A stretch of 64,000 bases of DNA from Oncomelania hupensis (lineage: Eukaryota > Mollusca > Gastropoda > Littorinimorpha > Pomatiopsidae). The position numbers and the translations under genes were made by a program. Shown here one piece after another: positions 1 through 24,300 of the stretch. The notes beneath the pieces are model-generated. The model was not told the DNA's origin. It saw nothing but the letters and a program-made list of their open reading frames with translations, and made no database searches. The stretch's first letter is position 1; the number at the start of each line of letters is the position of its first letter. The stretch is taken from contig CM072525.1 of the NCBI GenBank assembly GCA_036898135.1, positions 50,890,299 to 50,954,298 on the forward strand, in the 5' to 3' direction.

Positions 1-605
1 TGTCTTTCCTTTATAGGCAAGACAGATTCACTGCGGCAACAGTACCCCCGTTGGAGTGCCGGGGTTTTTCAGTATAAATAGTATCCCCACTTTATGGAAA
101 TTTAGTGCTTTAAATTCCCACTGTCGCTGTCTTCCTCATTTACTCTTTCCTATTCCTGCTCTGTCCTTCACTCTGCTATACTATCTTCTTCTTCGCTAGA
201 TCAATGACCTACCTTTTTTCTTGAAAACTCTTCCTGGACAAGACTCCTTGTTTGTGTATGAGGTCTGTTGGATCAGCTTGGGAGTGTTGGACGCTTTCTG
301 CCGGGTGGTCACTAGGGCTTCCTATGATTGTACTATTTAGCACTATAGGCATTTTATATGTATGTGTTTCATTGATGATTTATAATGATGTTTGTATTCT
401 ATTTTGTTTTTGTAACCGGGGTGTTCGCGTAGTTGAGGTCAACCCTCAGCCGTCCCCCGCGTGGGATGTCTTTATTGTAAAGTGACTGGCCGGTGGAGGG
501 CATTCAATTTTCCCACTAGGGTTGTTTCGGCAGATCTTTTATGCGGATTGGGGGTTGTCCGGTCATGATTTGGCTCGGAGGAGTCCGCTGGACCTAAAGC
601 AAGAA
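1..605 (+). mobile_element. R700 element, cut by window start
   Basis: Matches the family from the 5' extension (ggcaagacagattcactgcgg) to ggacctaaagcaag and an (AATC)n tail. The tail touches the RTE LINE fragment. Confidence 0.85.
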
Positions 606-606
606 T

Positions 607-1232
607 CAATCAATCAATCAATCTCGGATGTCGTCCTCCCACCTCTTTTTCGGTCTTCCTCTTCTTCTACCTCCTTGCACTGTGCCTTGCAGGATGGTCT
701 TTGCAAGACCTGATGATCTGGTAACATGGCCATACCATCGGAGTTTACGTTTTTTCACCACTGTGAGCAGGTCGTCGTTTTGTCCAATGGCTTGTTTGAT
801 GGTCTGTCGGACTTCGTCATTGGTGATGTGCTGGGTATAGGAAGTGCCCAGAAGTCTTCTGTAGCACCTCATCTCCATGCTTTGTATTCTTCGTTGTAGA
901 TCTGCTGTGAGGGTTTATGTTTTGCAAGCATATAGGAAGATGGAGATGACAAGGGAGCGCAGCAGCCTTACCTTGGAATGTAGACTGATGGTCCAGTCCT
1001 TCCAAATTGGCTTCAACCTCGCCAGGGCAGCAGTTGTTTGTGCGATCCTGGAGGTGGACTTCCTGTCGGGACCCGTTGTCTGATACAATGGCTCCTAAAT
1101 ATTTGAAGCTATGCACTGTGTTGAGGGATTGGCATTGGACTTTGATGTCTTTGTTGATGCCATTGGTGTTGTTGGTCATCATTTTGGTCTTGTCTGCACT
1201 TATTTCCATTCCATAGGCTCTGGAGGTGGTGT
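607..1232 (-). mobile_element. Fragment of the RTE-like LINE (reverse transcriptase C-terminal part)
   Basis: The - strand matches the 54074-54690 part of the longer LINE almost base for base, including EISADKTKMMTNNTNGIN and RRRGRPKKRWEDDIR. It has frameshifts and lacks the true 3' end and tail, abutting the (AATC)n tail of an R700 copy. It is a dead fragment truncated on both sides. Confidence 0.88.
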
Positions 1233-2273
1233 CAAGATGAAATGGTCAACATTGAAATAAAATGCAGCCACTGTGCACAAACCTTAATTCTAAAACAAAA
1301 TATAAAGTTAAAAGACAAACTATAGAAGTTAAAAAATAGCTTTTGAAATTGAATTGTATATTATGGAATATAAAGCGCTGTTCACAAGGCAGACTTTAAA
1401 ATGACTCCTAACCTACTAAGGCAGAGTTTGCCTCGGTGTTTCCTAAACAATTTCTAAACGATTCCAAACCAACTAAAATTGGTCGCATGACAAAACGGAT
1501 CATAATACTAAATGAGAAAAAGCAGTTTGTGTTGGTATCATATTTGAAAGAAATTACTCTTGATGCCATTTTGGGAATTTCACAGAAATATAACTGTATT
1601 GTGGTTTATAAGTCAGATTATTGACAAGATGGAAGAGATTGCATCAGATTAAGTTCTATATTTTTCACTGTTTTTTACAATAGCTCAAGTACCTTCGCAT
1701 CATCAGAGGGTCTACAATAAAAGTCGTTTCCCACAATATCATAAGGCTGTGTTGGGAACCGACCTGGCCAAATGGATTAATGGGCAGGCATTAGAGGCAA
1801 GGTGGGCTTTGCATCGTTACGGCTGAAATGCGTAATTTACAGTAAGTATTTCTTAAACAATATACTTCTGAGGCTTTTGGCTTGTGTAGATGGGATAGGT
1901 AAATAGATAATTAATCAGTGCTTATTGGGTGCCTTATGTCATCAATTTAAATTAACCCATATATCTGTACAAGTTGGGTTTGTTCAGCTGTAAGAGAAAA
2001 TACCAGTCTGTACCAGGGCACATTAGTTGATTTCCATGGGGCCAAACAACTTGACAGGTGAAGCACTTAACTGCAGTTGAATGTTATAGTATTAGTTTTA
2101 GAATGTTATATTTGCCTAGATTCACATTCAGTTTAAAAACTTTACAGTCAACTGAAAATAAAGTAAAGACAGGCATAATATATGGATTAAAATATTTGAT
2201 AAATAATATACTTAATGTTGCAGAGGTACATTCCAGTTGTGTGCACTTATATAGATCCTTAGATGTGGGAGGC
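1233..2273. other. No gene recognised
   Basis: AT-rich single-copy-looking DNA between a LINE fragment and a SINE. A gtaagt at about 1841 could be a donor, but no open frame leading to it is convincing. Confidence 0.5.
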
Positions 2274-2705
2274 ACGGTGGCCTATTGGTAGAGCTTTGGC
2301 TTGCGGATCTGAAGGTCCCGGGATCGAGCCCAGGCCGGGGCATAGTGTTGTGTCCTTGGGAAAGACACTTTACTCCCGTTTCCTACTCCTTCGGATGAGA
2401 GTATAAACCGAGGTCTAGTCTGTGTCGCATACATTCCATCATAACGGACTTTAAAGATCCTGACGCTCATGTCCTAGACGGGTGAGTGCCGGTGACAAGA
2501 ACACACCCAGCATGCACTTAGGTCCTTCTCCCCCATCCCTGGCTGCCCAGGATTGTGCTCAGTTGTACGGGCGTCAGACCATGCGCCCAAAGGCTGCGGG
2601 TGGGCGTCTCGGGCGGCCTGAGTTAGATCCTGTATAGGCCAGCGCCTTGAGCAGCTCTTGAGCTGGTAAAGCGCTATATAAGAACGATTAAATAAAATAA
2701 TAAAA
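2274..2705 (+). mobile_element. tRNA-derived SINE (family A)
   Basis: The head is tRNA-like, with ggcctattggtagagc as A-box region and ggatcgagcc at 2331 as B box. A conserved middle follows (gtgtccttgggaaagacact), then a 3' part ending gtaaagcgctatataag and an A-rich tail. About 430 bp, sharing most positions with 14662-15095. The gcgctatata ending resembles CR1/L2 LINE tails. Confidence 0.85.
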
Positions 2706-3483
2706 TGTGTGTATAGGAATTGTTATTTTAAGCAAATAAACGTTTATCTAAATTATGTTTATTACTTCTTAAACACCAGGTGCTGTAAGATAGAATCGAC
2801 CCACGAAGGATGCAACGAACTGTCAGTCTAAGAAAGTCCTGCAGGACTGGCTGCGAAATGCTGCGGATGGGGATGGTGGTAGAAAGCGGAGGGTGTTGGA
2901 GAAGCTTGTTGGGGAAAGAAAATGATTTTTGTGTGCTGGAATTTGGGGTTTGCTTGTATATGTACATGAATATTGTCTATAAAGAAATGCATCATTATAA
3001 ATAATGTTTTTAATGTGTGATCCTTGTGCTGAGTGTATTTGTTTTAGTATTATTAAGAGTTGATAAATCATTGTTGTTGTTGTTGCTTTTTGTTAATCAG
3101 ATTGTCATGATGGCTGTAGTTTTTTGTTGCCAAGGGTTGTCTTGCAATATTGTTTTCTAGTAATTTGTAGCAATATTTTGCTGCCTGCGCATGGTGTACT
3201 ACCTCAATCAGTAAAACTATTTTTAATTACAATTTGTTACCTGCCAAAGTGTTTTTCTCCATTGTTTGCTTATAGATTATGACATCTAGCATTATTTTGC
3301 CGGCTATCCATAAAAGTGGTGCTATTTTGCTCCCACTAATTTTAATACATGTTTTGCGCTCAGTTTTCATTTTCTTTTTCAAGGGTTAGCCATTATTTCA
3401 CATTTTTCTAGTCCTTTCCATGAGCATTATCATCTGACTGGATTTTTTCCCCACACTAAATACAATAGTACATCTACTATCTT
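2706..3483. other. No feature recognised
   Basis: AT-rich sequence with a short (GTT)n run near 3072; no supported gene or element. Confidence 0.5.
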
Positions 3484-3594
3484 GATGCTGGGTGAGGCCA
3501 TGGTGGTTGCTGGGGGCGGGGAGAGATGGAGTATGCTGGCTAAACGATCATCTGTGGTGGCCCAACGACTTTCAAGTTACGGGATAGGTTAGGT
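3484..3594 (+). mobile_element. RTE-like LINE 3' end, short copy
   Basis: About 110 bases of the LINE terminus (gagatggagtatgctggctaa ... ttacgggatag) are followed by a degraded GGTTA/GGATA tail. An R700 copy follows at once, and further GGATA units reappear at 4192 on its far side, so R700 inserted into this tail. Confidence 0.8.
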
Positions 3595-4188
3595 TAGGGG
3601 TGCCGGGGGTTTCAGTATAAATAGTATCCCCACTTTCTGGATATTTAGTGCTTTAAATTCCCACTGTCATTGTCTTTCTCCTTTGTTCTTTCTCATTGCT
3701 ACTCTGTTCTATCAATCTACTTTACTATCTTCTTCTTCGCTAGACAAGTCACCTATTTTTTCCTGAAAACTTTTCTGGGACAAAACTCATTTGTGTGTGA
3801 GGTCTGTTGGATCAGCTTGGAAATATTGGACGCTTTCTGCCAGATGGTCACTGGGGCTTCCTATGATGTTATTTGGCAATGAAAGCATTTTATATACATG
3901 TGTTTTGTTGATATTTTATAATGATGTTTGTATTCTATTTAGTTTTTGTAAAGGGGGTTCGATAAATTAGAGTATAGCCTCAGCGTCCCCTGTGTGGGAT
4001 GCCTTTATTGTAAAGTGACCGGCTGGTGGAGTGCCTTCAGTGTTACCACTAGGGTTGTTTTGGCAGATCTTTTATGTGGATCAGGGGTGAGTCCTCTTTC
4101 AGCAAAGTTGTGGTCTTGATTTTATTGTCCTGATTCGGCTCTTTGCAATCTGCTGGACCGTGTAAGCAATGAATAACTAACTAACGAA
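3595..4188 (+). mobile_element. R700 element, older subfamily
   Basis: It starts ggtgccgggggtttcagtat, with more substitutions than the young copies and about 50 extra bases near the 3' end (cagcaaagttgtggtcttga). The tail is (AACT)n. It is inserted in the GGATA tail of a LINE copy. Confidence 0.8.
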
Positions 4189-4728
4189 CTAATTGGATAG
4201 GATAGGATCCTGCTTTTATGTATATATTATACTGGAAAGGGGATCTTTCAGTAACCCCCGTTGGGGTGCCGGGGGTTTCAGTATAGATAGTATCCCCACT
4301 TTCTGGAAATTTAGTGCTTTAAATTCCCACTGTCGCTGTCTTTCTCATTTGCTCTTTCTCATTCCTGCTCTGTTCTATCAATCTGCTATACTATCTTCTT
4401 CTTCGCTAGACCAGTCACCTACCTTTTTTCTTGAAAACTCTTCCGGGACAAGACTCCTTGTTTGTGTATGAGGTCTGTTGGATCAGCTTGGGAATATTGG
4501 ACGCTTTCTGACAGGTGGTCACTAGGGCTTCCTATGATGTTATTATTTAGCAATGTAGGCATTTTATATGTATGTGTTTTGTTGATAATTTATAATGATG
4601 TTTGTATTCTATTTTGTTTTTGTAAATGGGGGTTCGATAAGTTGGGGTGAAGTCTCAGCCGTCCCCTGCGTGGGATGTCTTTATTGTAAAGTGACTGGCT
4701 GGTGGAGAGCTTTCGGTTTTACCACTAG

Positions 4729-6036
4729 CAGACCTGCCAACCAGTACGATTTGACCATATTATTTTACGATGAAATTGAAAAAATACGAAATTACGACGA
4801 TTTAGAAAATAATACGATGAGTTTAAAAAAAACCGATCATAGGTCTTTGTGAACCCTCAATCTGGTTTATCGGTACAACAGTTACAGCCATCGCACATGA
4901 CGCAGCCAGCGATATGGTAGGCCAAGTCGCGCGTTTTGACAATAAAAAATAAAAACGAACACTTTTGATTGGTGGCGCACTGGCTGCATCGTGTGCGATG
5001 GCTATAATACTATCAGAAGACCGGAAAAAGAATAAACCTCTTTGCATACAGTTTTGTCCAATCAATGGTCTCGTTGATTTCCTGAACCACCAATGGTATA
5101 CATTCTTTCTCAAGCAAAGAAAAACATGGCGGGCAGAGGTAGGCCGCGGAAACGCACTAGTAAATCTCCCCCTGCTACTGCTGAAATCGCTTCTAAAAAA
5201 CAGAGGAGGCAGCAAAACTTTCTTCCTTCTTACTCTAAGGATTATCCTTGCATCGTCGCATCAAAAGTCAACAGCAAATACGCTTGATGCCGTGTCTGTG
5301 AGTTCGATTTTTCAGTCGCTCATGGCGGTTTCGATGATGTGAAAAAACATGTCCAGTCAAAGAGGCATATTGCAAAGGCTTCGGCATTGAAAAATGCTTC
5401 GTCAATCGCTAGCTATGTCTCAACGAAAGATGCAGACTTGAAAACAATTCGAAGTGAGGAATATTTTACTGCATTTCTGGTGGAGCATAATGTGCCTATT
5501 TCGGCATCGGACCATGCTGGACAACTTTTCAAAAAAAATGTTCCCGACATTGAAATTGCAAAGAGCTTTGGTTCAGCTAGAACCAAGACGACTGCTATAA
5601 TTATCGAATGTGCTGTTGGAAAAAGGAAGGGCCATGCTATGAGAGAGAATTTTCAGAACAGTTTCTGAAAAAATGCAAGTCGGCTACCAAAATGCAGCAG
5701 AGTGCAGCTGCTACTTCAGCAACATGCTCCACCCCCACTTGACCTTCTAGCAGTTGAAAAGCTTTATACATTGATTTTTTGTGGAACTAGTGTGAAGAAC
5801 ACTAAGTACTGGAAATAGACATGAATTGAGATACTGCAGCATTTAAGAGATACCATGTGAAGACTTTTAATTATTAAAAATAAAGGTTTAGTTACACTCA
5901 AGGTGTAAATGACGTAAAACCGACGCCGCTTTGTAATTATGTTTTTCGTCGTTTTCAAAATACTATTGTTTTATTAAAAATACTATCAAAATTTTATTTG
6001 AGTACTATCGAGTCCTTACTGGGGTTGGCAGGTCTG
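4729..6036 (+). mobile_element. DNA transposon with CAGACCTGCCAACC termini and 6-bp TSD
   Basis: The 1308-bp element has inverted ends CAGACCTGCCAACC (4729-4742 and the reverse complement ending 6036). It splits an R700 copy and duplicates cactag (4723-4728 and 6037-6042); the uninterrupted family sequence is visible in other copies, so the boundaries are exact. CAG-starting ends resemble hAT elements, but hAT usually gives 8-bp TSDs. It carries the zinc-finger-like pseudogene at 5126-5668 and no full transposase. Superfamily left open. Confidence 0.85.
5126..5668 (+). pseudogene. Zinc-finger-like ORF inside the DNA transposon, one in-frame stop
   Basis: The frame starts MAGRGRPRKRTSKSPPATAE, a basic lead, then QQNFLPSYSKDYPCIVASK. 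It meets TGA at 5285-5287, then continues in the same frame CRVCEFDFSVAHGGFDDVKK, HVQSKRHIAKASAL and EEYFTAFLVEHNVPISASDH. CxxC followed by a spaced HxxxxxH is a BED/C2H2-like finger, and the rest resembles the C17orf113-type zinc-finger proteins that are abundant in invertebrates and related to hAT-derived genes. It ends at a stop at 5666 well short of such proteins (several hundred residues). Function of the family is poorly known; this copy looks dead or strongly shortened. Confidence 0.7.
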
Positions 6037-6141
6037 CACTAGGGTTGTTTCAGCAGATCTTTTATGCGGATTGGGGGTTGTCCGGTCCTGATTTGGCTCG
6101 GAAGAGTCTGCTGGACCTAAAGCAATAATAATGTAATGTAA

Positions 6142-6335
6142 TGTAATGTAATGAGTGCAGTCTCAGCGTCCCCTGCGTGGGATGTCTTTATTGTAAAGTG
6201 ACTGGCTGGTGGAGGGCATTCAATTTTCCCACTAGGGTTGTTTCAACAGATCTTTTATGCGGATTGGGGGTTGTCCGGTCCTGATTTGGCTCGGAAGAGT
6301 CCGCTGGACCTAAAGCAACAGTTATGTAATGTAAT
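6142..6335 (+). mobile_element. R700 element, 5'-truncated, fused head-to-tail to the previous copy
   Basis: It starts within the family at gagtgcagtctcagcgtccc directly after the previous copy's tail, with no TSD between them, and ends in its own ATGTA tail. The outer TSD encloses both copies. Confidence 0.85.
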
Positions 6336-6347
6336 GATCTTTCAGTA

Positions 6348-6885
6348 TAGTTTTCCCATTTTCTGGAAACTGAGTGCTTCAAATATCCTCTTTTCTGTCT
6401 TTGAATTTCTGCCTTTTCTTTTTTTGTGTGTTTACAGTATTCACCCTTTCAATACGTCATTCGCCTGTATTTTTTTCCATCAATTCCTGTTCTGTTTTTC
6501 TCTGCAATTTTATGATATTTTGGTTATCCTGCCGGTCTGTGGTGGTTAGGTAGTGAAATTGTTCACACTGGGATGATCTTTGGGTCTCTGTTATTTGTCC
6601 ATTTGGCTTTTGTTCTTTATGTATTTCGAGTCGTACGAATATTTGTCATATATTTTTTACGCATTTTTGTAATCGGAGGGTGATAAATTAAGCGGGAGGG
6701 CTGAACCTCTCAGGATTGCTTATATCGTGAAATTTTAATTTTGTATGTGTGTGTTTGCAGATCCTAAACGTGTTATTGATTTTGTTAATTTAAAGTGATA
6801 AATGACCTATTTAGTGAGTGGTCCTGATTCGGCTCGTTGTAGTCCACTTGACCCTATAAACGATGAATAAAAATAACTAAGTGAT
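6348..6885 (+). mobile_element. R700 element, ancient diverged copy
   Basis: Weak but colinear matches: ttttcccattttctggaaac near the start, and tcctgattcggctcgttgta then agtccacttgaccctataaa and ATAA-type tail at the end. It was the target of the dimer insertion above. Confidence 0.6.
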
Positions 6886-6935
6886 TTTAAGGTTGTTTTC
6901 AGTATTGTGCCTGATCTTTATGTATTGTGGTCTAA

Positions 6936-7509
6936 TATGTGACCCGATTTCACGATCGGGTACCAAAGCCGGCATCTGTGATTCTGTGCTAGGGCCCGAT
7001 AAAGGTAGTTTGGGTCAATCTGGGTCAGTTTGACTTTTTTGCATTTTTGGTTAGCGTAGGCATTTATCTGTCTCCTATCAAAATATTAAGCCATATTTTA
7101 AGCTGTAAGTATGAAAATAATGTCATTAATTGCATGTATTTAGCGGTAATTATTGCAAATAATGTCTAAAACAATCCTGTTTACAACGATATTTTTTAAT
7201 AAACATCATATTATCTTGACAAATCTTTTCTCTGTATTGACAGATCTGATGTTTTTAAAGTGTTTGTGTGATTTCTAATAAAAATATACTATGGTAACTA
7301 AGGAAAATGTTGCTTTATAGGGTGTCCGATTTTGGCGGCCATTTTCTCAAAACTAGCTTTCTTACACCTTGTGCCTTTAAAGTGGAATAACCTAGATCTA
7401 TGGGTCATATATTAAAATAAAGGTATTTTCTTTTAGTTTCAGAAAATATATAGAACTCTAAACCTAAAAATATCACCTTTGGTACCCCTTTGTTATGACG
7501 GGTCACATA
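6936..7509. mobile_element. MITE-like element with GTGACCCG ends
   Basis: The ends read tatgtgacccg and, inverted, cgggtcacata; an inner matching block gggtaccaaag occurs on both sides (about 6958 and 7481 inverted). The exact boundary and TSD are ambiguous because the flanks are AT repeats (atat on both sides). No ORF. Confidence 0.68.
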
Positions 7510-8088
7510 TATTATATATTCCATAATGTACCTTTTTATGAGATTTAAATAAATCAATTGCATTTCATCTTAATTGCTTTTGTTTGTGCTCTGAAATAGT
7601 AAAATGGACAAATACTTTCACGCACAAATGCAGCATGGGTGGAATGAGAGGTAGGGAGTGGGGGAGGGGGGGGCAAAGGGTGTATCTAGATTCAGCTGTG
7701 GGCAATGTGCTAGCATTTTATCAGCAGTCGTCAGTTGACGATGATAAGCCGACGAAATACCGATGGTTGGGCAGCTGCTCCCTTCCATTTTGCTAGCAGT
7801 GGGCCGACACATCTTGCCACCATTGGCCCAATTATGGCCCTTTGTTGTATGGCTGCTTGGATATCTACCATGCAATTTGGTCAACCTTGCTCAAACGTCA
7901 TTGTCACTGGAGCATTCCAAAATAGGTATTTTAAAATGGATTCTTTTTATTTTGTTGTTGAGCTCTGTGCACCTGGGCACTTTCACTTTTTACAATTTAT
8001 AATATTGCTACGAGTCATATGCTCACGGTTTTCCTTTGTCTGCAAAAGTGGACAGCAGAGAGACATCACTTAACCAATATTGTTTCAG

Positions 8089-20997
<12,909 letters not shown>

Positions 20998-21330
20998 ACA
21001 AGTTTGGAACAATTTGGTCCAGCTGACCAGTTTGCGTTTCATAACTTGTTTTTACGTGATTGATCTGAGTTTGCAGGGGAAAAAAAATCCACAACACTCT
21101 ATGAAAATTAATACATGTTGTTATTGTTGTATCCATTTTTATTTATCAGATTAACGTAGCTGCAGGCTAAAGTGGTAGCAAATGCAGTTGCAGCCTTTTG
21201 ATTTTGCAGTGTTGATTGTTTGAGCTGTACAGACTTACTGCATGCAGGTCATTTGAGAAGATAATCAAAACATTGCAGCATTTGTGTTTGGGAAAGCTTT
21301 TCTTTGTTCAGAAATAAAATTCACCGCATG
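20998..21330 (+). other. Probable 3' UTR of the Lifeguard gene
   Basis: This untranslated stretch runs from the TGA to shortly after the first canonical AATAAA. It contains a short (GTT)n/tttatcagattaac motif also found near 49190. The real cleavage site cannot be placed from sequence alone, and another AAATAAA occurs near 23769. Confidence 0.55.
21313..21318 (+). terminator. Poly(A) signal AATAAA, Lifeguard gene
   Basis: A canonical hexamer lies 316 bases after the stop codon on the coding strand, the first such hexamer downstream. Confidence 0.6.
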
Positions 21331-22319
21331 CACAATTTGTTATTCATGTTTCACAGACTTCGCTTATAAACCTTGGCAAGGGGAGTCGTCATGTGATTGT
21401 TGTTGTCTTGTATAGCGCGATACTCCATGTTGGCAGACTAGACATGCACATTATGCATGCAGGCAAGAAGAGGGGAGAATGATCCAGAAACAAAGAGTAG
21501 TAGCAATCAGGCTCACACATTTCCTTTTTGGCAAGTTTTAATAGTACAGCGGTGAAAGCTATCTGATAACTTTTTGTTTTGTTTGTTGTTGTTTTTGTAA
21601 AGTTTGCAATTCTTTTTGGTCTCCTATAAATTTGCCGAAAAATTGCAATGGAAAAACCAGAAGACTGTTATACCATGTGGGCAGAGTTAGCTACAATTTT
21701 GGACACTGTGTTGGATGACCTACTAAACATGCTGGGGATGTAGCTTATGCAGCCAGTAGTATTATAGGTTAATATGGTTGTGTTAACTGGGAGTGATAGT
21801 AAGTCTCTAGGATCAAAGGAGCGAAGTCATCAGATGATGTTTTAAAATGGTCAAACACAAAGTTTAGATCCAATTTTTACAAATATCCAATAAGGAAAAT
21901 TTGTACTAATAAGCAGAAAATAATTTATTCGCATGAGTTGATCATTTTATAAGCGTTTTCACATTCTAATCAAGAGATCAGACTGTTAAGACTGTTGTGT
22001 TAAACATGTTGTGATAAGACTGTTGTGGTCGAGCTTATTTTATTGTGTGAAAGCTCCTTTGCAATTTTTTCAAAATGCATTTTTTAATATTATTTGTGTT
22101 TTGCTTTCAGGTCACAACTAAGCTGCTTTTATGTTTTGCACTTTGCACTTTTCCATCTTTCTATTCTTAGGTTGTCATAGCACATTACATAACGGCATGG
22201 TTGTGGTAAAATATGGTTGTGAAAAATATATTCAATATCCTTGGATGTTAGGAGGGAAGGCGCGCAAATGGCTATAGGGGGTAAGCTACGGCAAAACAAT
22301 TGAAGCATTGAATGTGAGC

Positions 22320-22625
22320 AATAACAATAATAATTATAACAATAATAATAATACAAAATGCTGTCACATGCTTTTGCTTCAATGGAACCGGAAGCATCAT
22401 TATTACAGAAGGCGGAAGAGAAATACTTTTTTTGTGTTTTTAACATTTAGATTGATTGCATCCAAGACCATTATTGAAGGGAGGGAGGAAACCTGAGTAC
22501 CAGCAGAAAACCCCCGGTGTCCTTAAAAGTTTCGTACCTCAGTCACGTAAGTTCGCAACATGCAGGGATTGAACCATCGTCATTGGAAACCAGCACCCTT
22601 TGAACTGTGCTAGTAGGCCACCCCA
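22320..22625 (-). mobile_element. tRNA-derived SINE (family D), diverged copy
   Basis: On the - strand, ggtttcctccctcccttcaa and gggttttctgctggtactca match the copies at 26515 and 28706. The tail appears as (AAT)n at 22326-22354 on the + strand. Confidence 0.65.
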
Positions 22626-23289
22626 ACGTTGAGTGCTTCAAAGCAGGCTGACAACTCGGGCAGTGGTTCAAAGCAGGCTGACAACTGGGAGTTGCAACAA
22701 TACACAAAATATAGCACTTACTCCTTTGGATGAGAGTATGAAGTGTAAACTGACTTTCTAGGTCAAAGTAGCCAGTTCTTGTCAATCTCCAGGTAAAACT
22801 CTTCAAGCGCCCAACTGCTTGTTTCTTACACAAACATTATAAATACTAAAATTTAGTATTTTATAACAGTAGCCTTGGCATTGACCATGACTAAGATTTT
22901 CACTGATCTTCAATACTCGTAAACGATTTATTTAACCTATAATACTAATGGTCGAATTATGGACAAGCTCCAGAAAGTGACAAAATATTTTGTTTACTTG
23001 TACCATAGACTATATCTACTAGTCTTTGCTTGTACACAGGTTGCCAAGTTTGCTTTAGTTTCTCTGTTCAGTCACAGATATACTAATTGAATGTTAGAAT
23101 TAGAGAGAAAATATATGTAAAGCAAACCTTTGTAAACTAAAGCAAACCTTATACAACCTGCTTCATTGCCATTCATTTTAGTATAAACATCTACGTAGGA
23201 GATCTTTCTGTAGTTTTAGATAAATCAACAGCTGCATAGCACCGTTTGTCATTAGAATGTAAACTTTACATTTATTTAAAAAATGTCTT

Positions 23290-23510
23290 TTGTGGCGTGT
23301 TAATTAAATAACAGTATTTTATTGTTCATTGTTAGTCATTGGGTTATAAATGTTTGTGAAAACATCTGCTGTGTTGTTTTTTTTTTAAATTTAATAACAG
23401 TATTTCAAAGTTAGTCATAATATTTGGGATGATAAATGTTTGAGGGAAAACGTTTTTTTGTGGTTGTTAATTAATTTAAGTTATTAAAAATACTGTGATT
23501 TTAATTGAAC
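23290..23510 (+). repeat. Degenerate two-copy tandem repeat, unit about 100 bp
   Basis: taacagtatttt...gttagtca...gataaatgtttg...aaaac recurs from about 23310 and again from about 23393, each followed by a T-rich run. Confidence 0.6.
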
Positions 23511-24014
23511 AACATTTCTAGTCAAATAAGAGTATTGTTTGGAATCATCATGCATTGAGTTTATTGTTCTTGTAAAATTTTTAGTTTCCTCGTCAAATTG
23601 CTTTTTGTTTTTGTTAAAATCTTCAACCTACTAGGTTTTAAAATCTGTGTTCGCTGATATTATATTTATATTTTTCCATTACTAGTAGCAACTTTTCAAA
23701 GATAACATTCTTCTGGTGTCGTCTTATTTCTTAAACAAAACCAGTGTTTAAGAATTTGTGATTTTGTAAATAAACGTTGGGTCTTCATGCAAGTATTTTG
23801 CTGTGGTTTCTACGTTATCTAGAGCTGTGCTTTATTAGTATTTTAAAACATACATTTTCATCTTTAGCAGCATGTAGGCCTACATATCCACTTTGACCTC
23901 AATGGCATGCACTCAAACAACAACAACAACAACAAAAACAGACAAAAAAATATATATATATACATGATGTATATATTTCTTTCTTTTTTTTTTTTTTAAA
24001 GGATGGTTTACCGG

Positions 24015-24300
24015 CTACACGTGGGGCTAGGTTTGGATTGGCCAGCTTCTATTTGTGCCGTGTGTGGGCAATATAAGTTGGCCCCAATGTGGTCATCTGT
24101 GAGTTTGGGCTAATCACCAGTTGTTGTATGTAGATTATAGTCACACGACACTTTCGCATATAGGTGACTACTGGACCGATTTATACTGACACCAGCAGGC
24201 CAGTTGTTGGTAAAGGGGAAAATGATATGATCACACGTTGACCAATCCGGGATTCGAACCAGCGACTTTTCGGTTAAATCACCAGTCACCCTTGGCTTGC
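24015..24300 (-). mobile_element. Possible tRNA-derived SINE, minus strand
   Basis: The + strand shows caatccgggattcgaaccag, the complement of a tRNA-like B box, followed by a plausible inverted head ending near 24300. Only one copy in the window, so limits and family are uncertain. Confidence 0.4.

Larger units (their letters stand above)
4254..6141 (+). mobile_element. R700 element interrupted by a DNA transposon
   Basis: The copy starts acccccgttggggtgccggg and is interrupted at 4729-6036 by a CAGACCTG-ended transposon. It resumes at 6037 and ends in (ATGTA)n. Together with 6142-6335 it sits between gatctttcagta repeats (4242-4253 and 6336-6347). Confidence 0.87.
21331..24014. other. Intergenic DNA after the Lifeguard gene
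   Basis: Apart from the SINE at 22320 and the degenerate repeat at 23290, AT-rich sequence with no supported gene. Confidence 0.5.

Noticed and set aside
2300..2350. tRNA gene call at the SINE head
   Set aside because: Only the boxes are tRNA-like; the cloverleaf is incomplete and it is attached to a repeated 430-bp SINE body.
4462..4650. Recurrent 60-90 codon ORF (MRSVGSAWEYW type) in many R700 copies
   Set aside because: It recurs because the copies share descent. Starts and ends vary, several copies have frameshifts, and it has no recognisable domain.
4823..5215. 130-codon ORF on the - strand within the CAGACCTG element
   Set aside because: Mostly antisense to the zinc-finger-like frame and its upstream region; no independent support.
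7735..8002. Candidate upstream Lifeguard exon just before exon a
   Set aside because: Hydrophobic frames exist, but none matches the family N-terminus (no FIRKVY-type motif) and no donor joins in phase.
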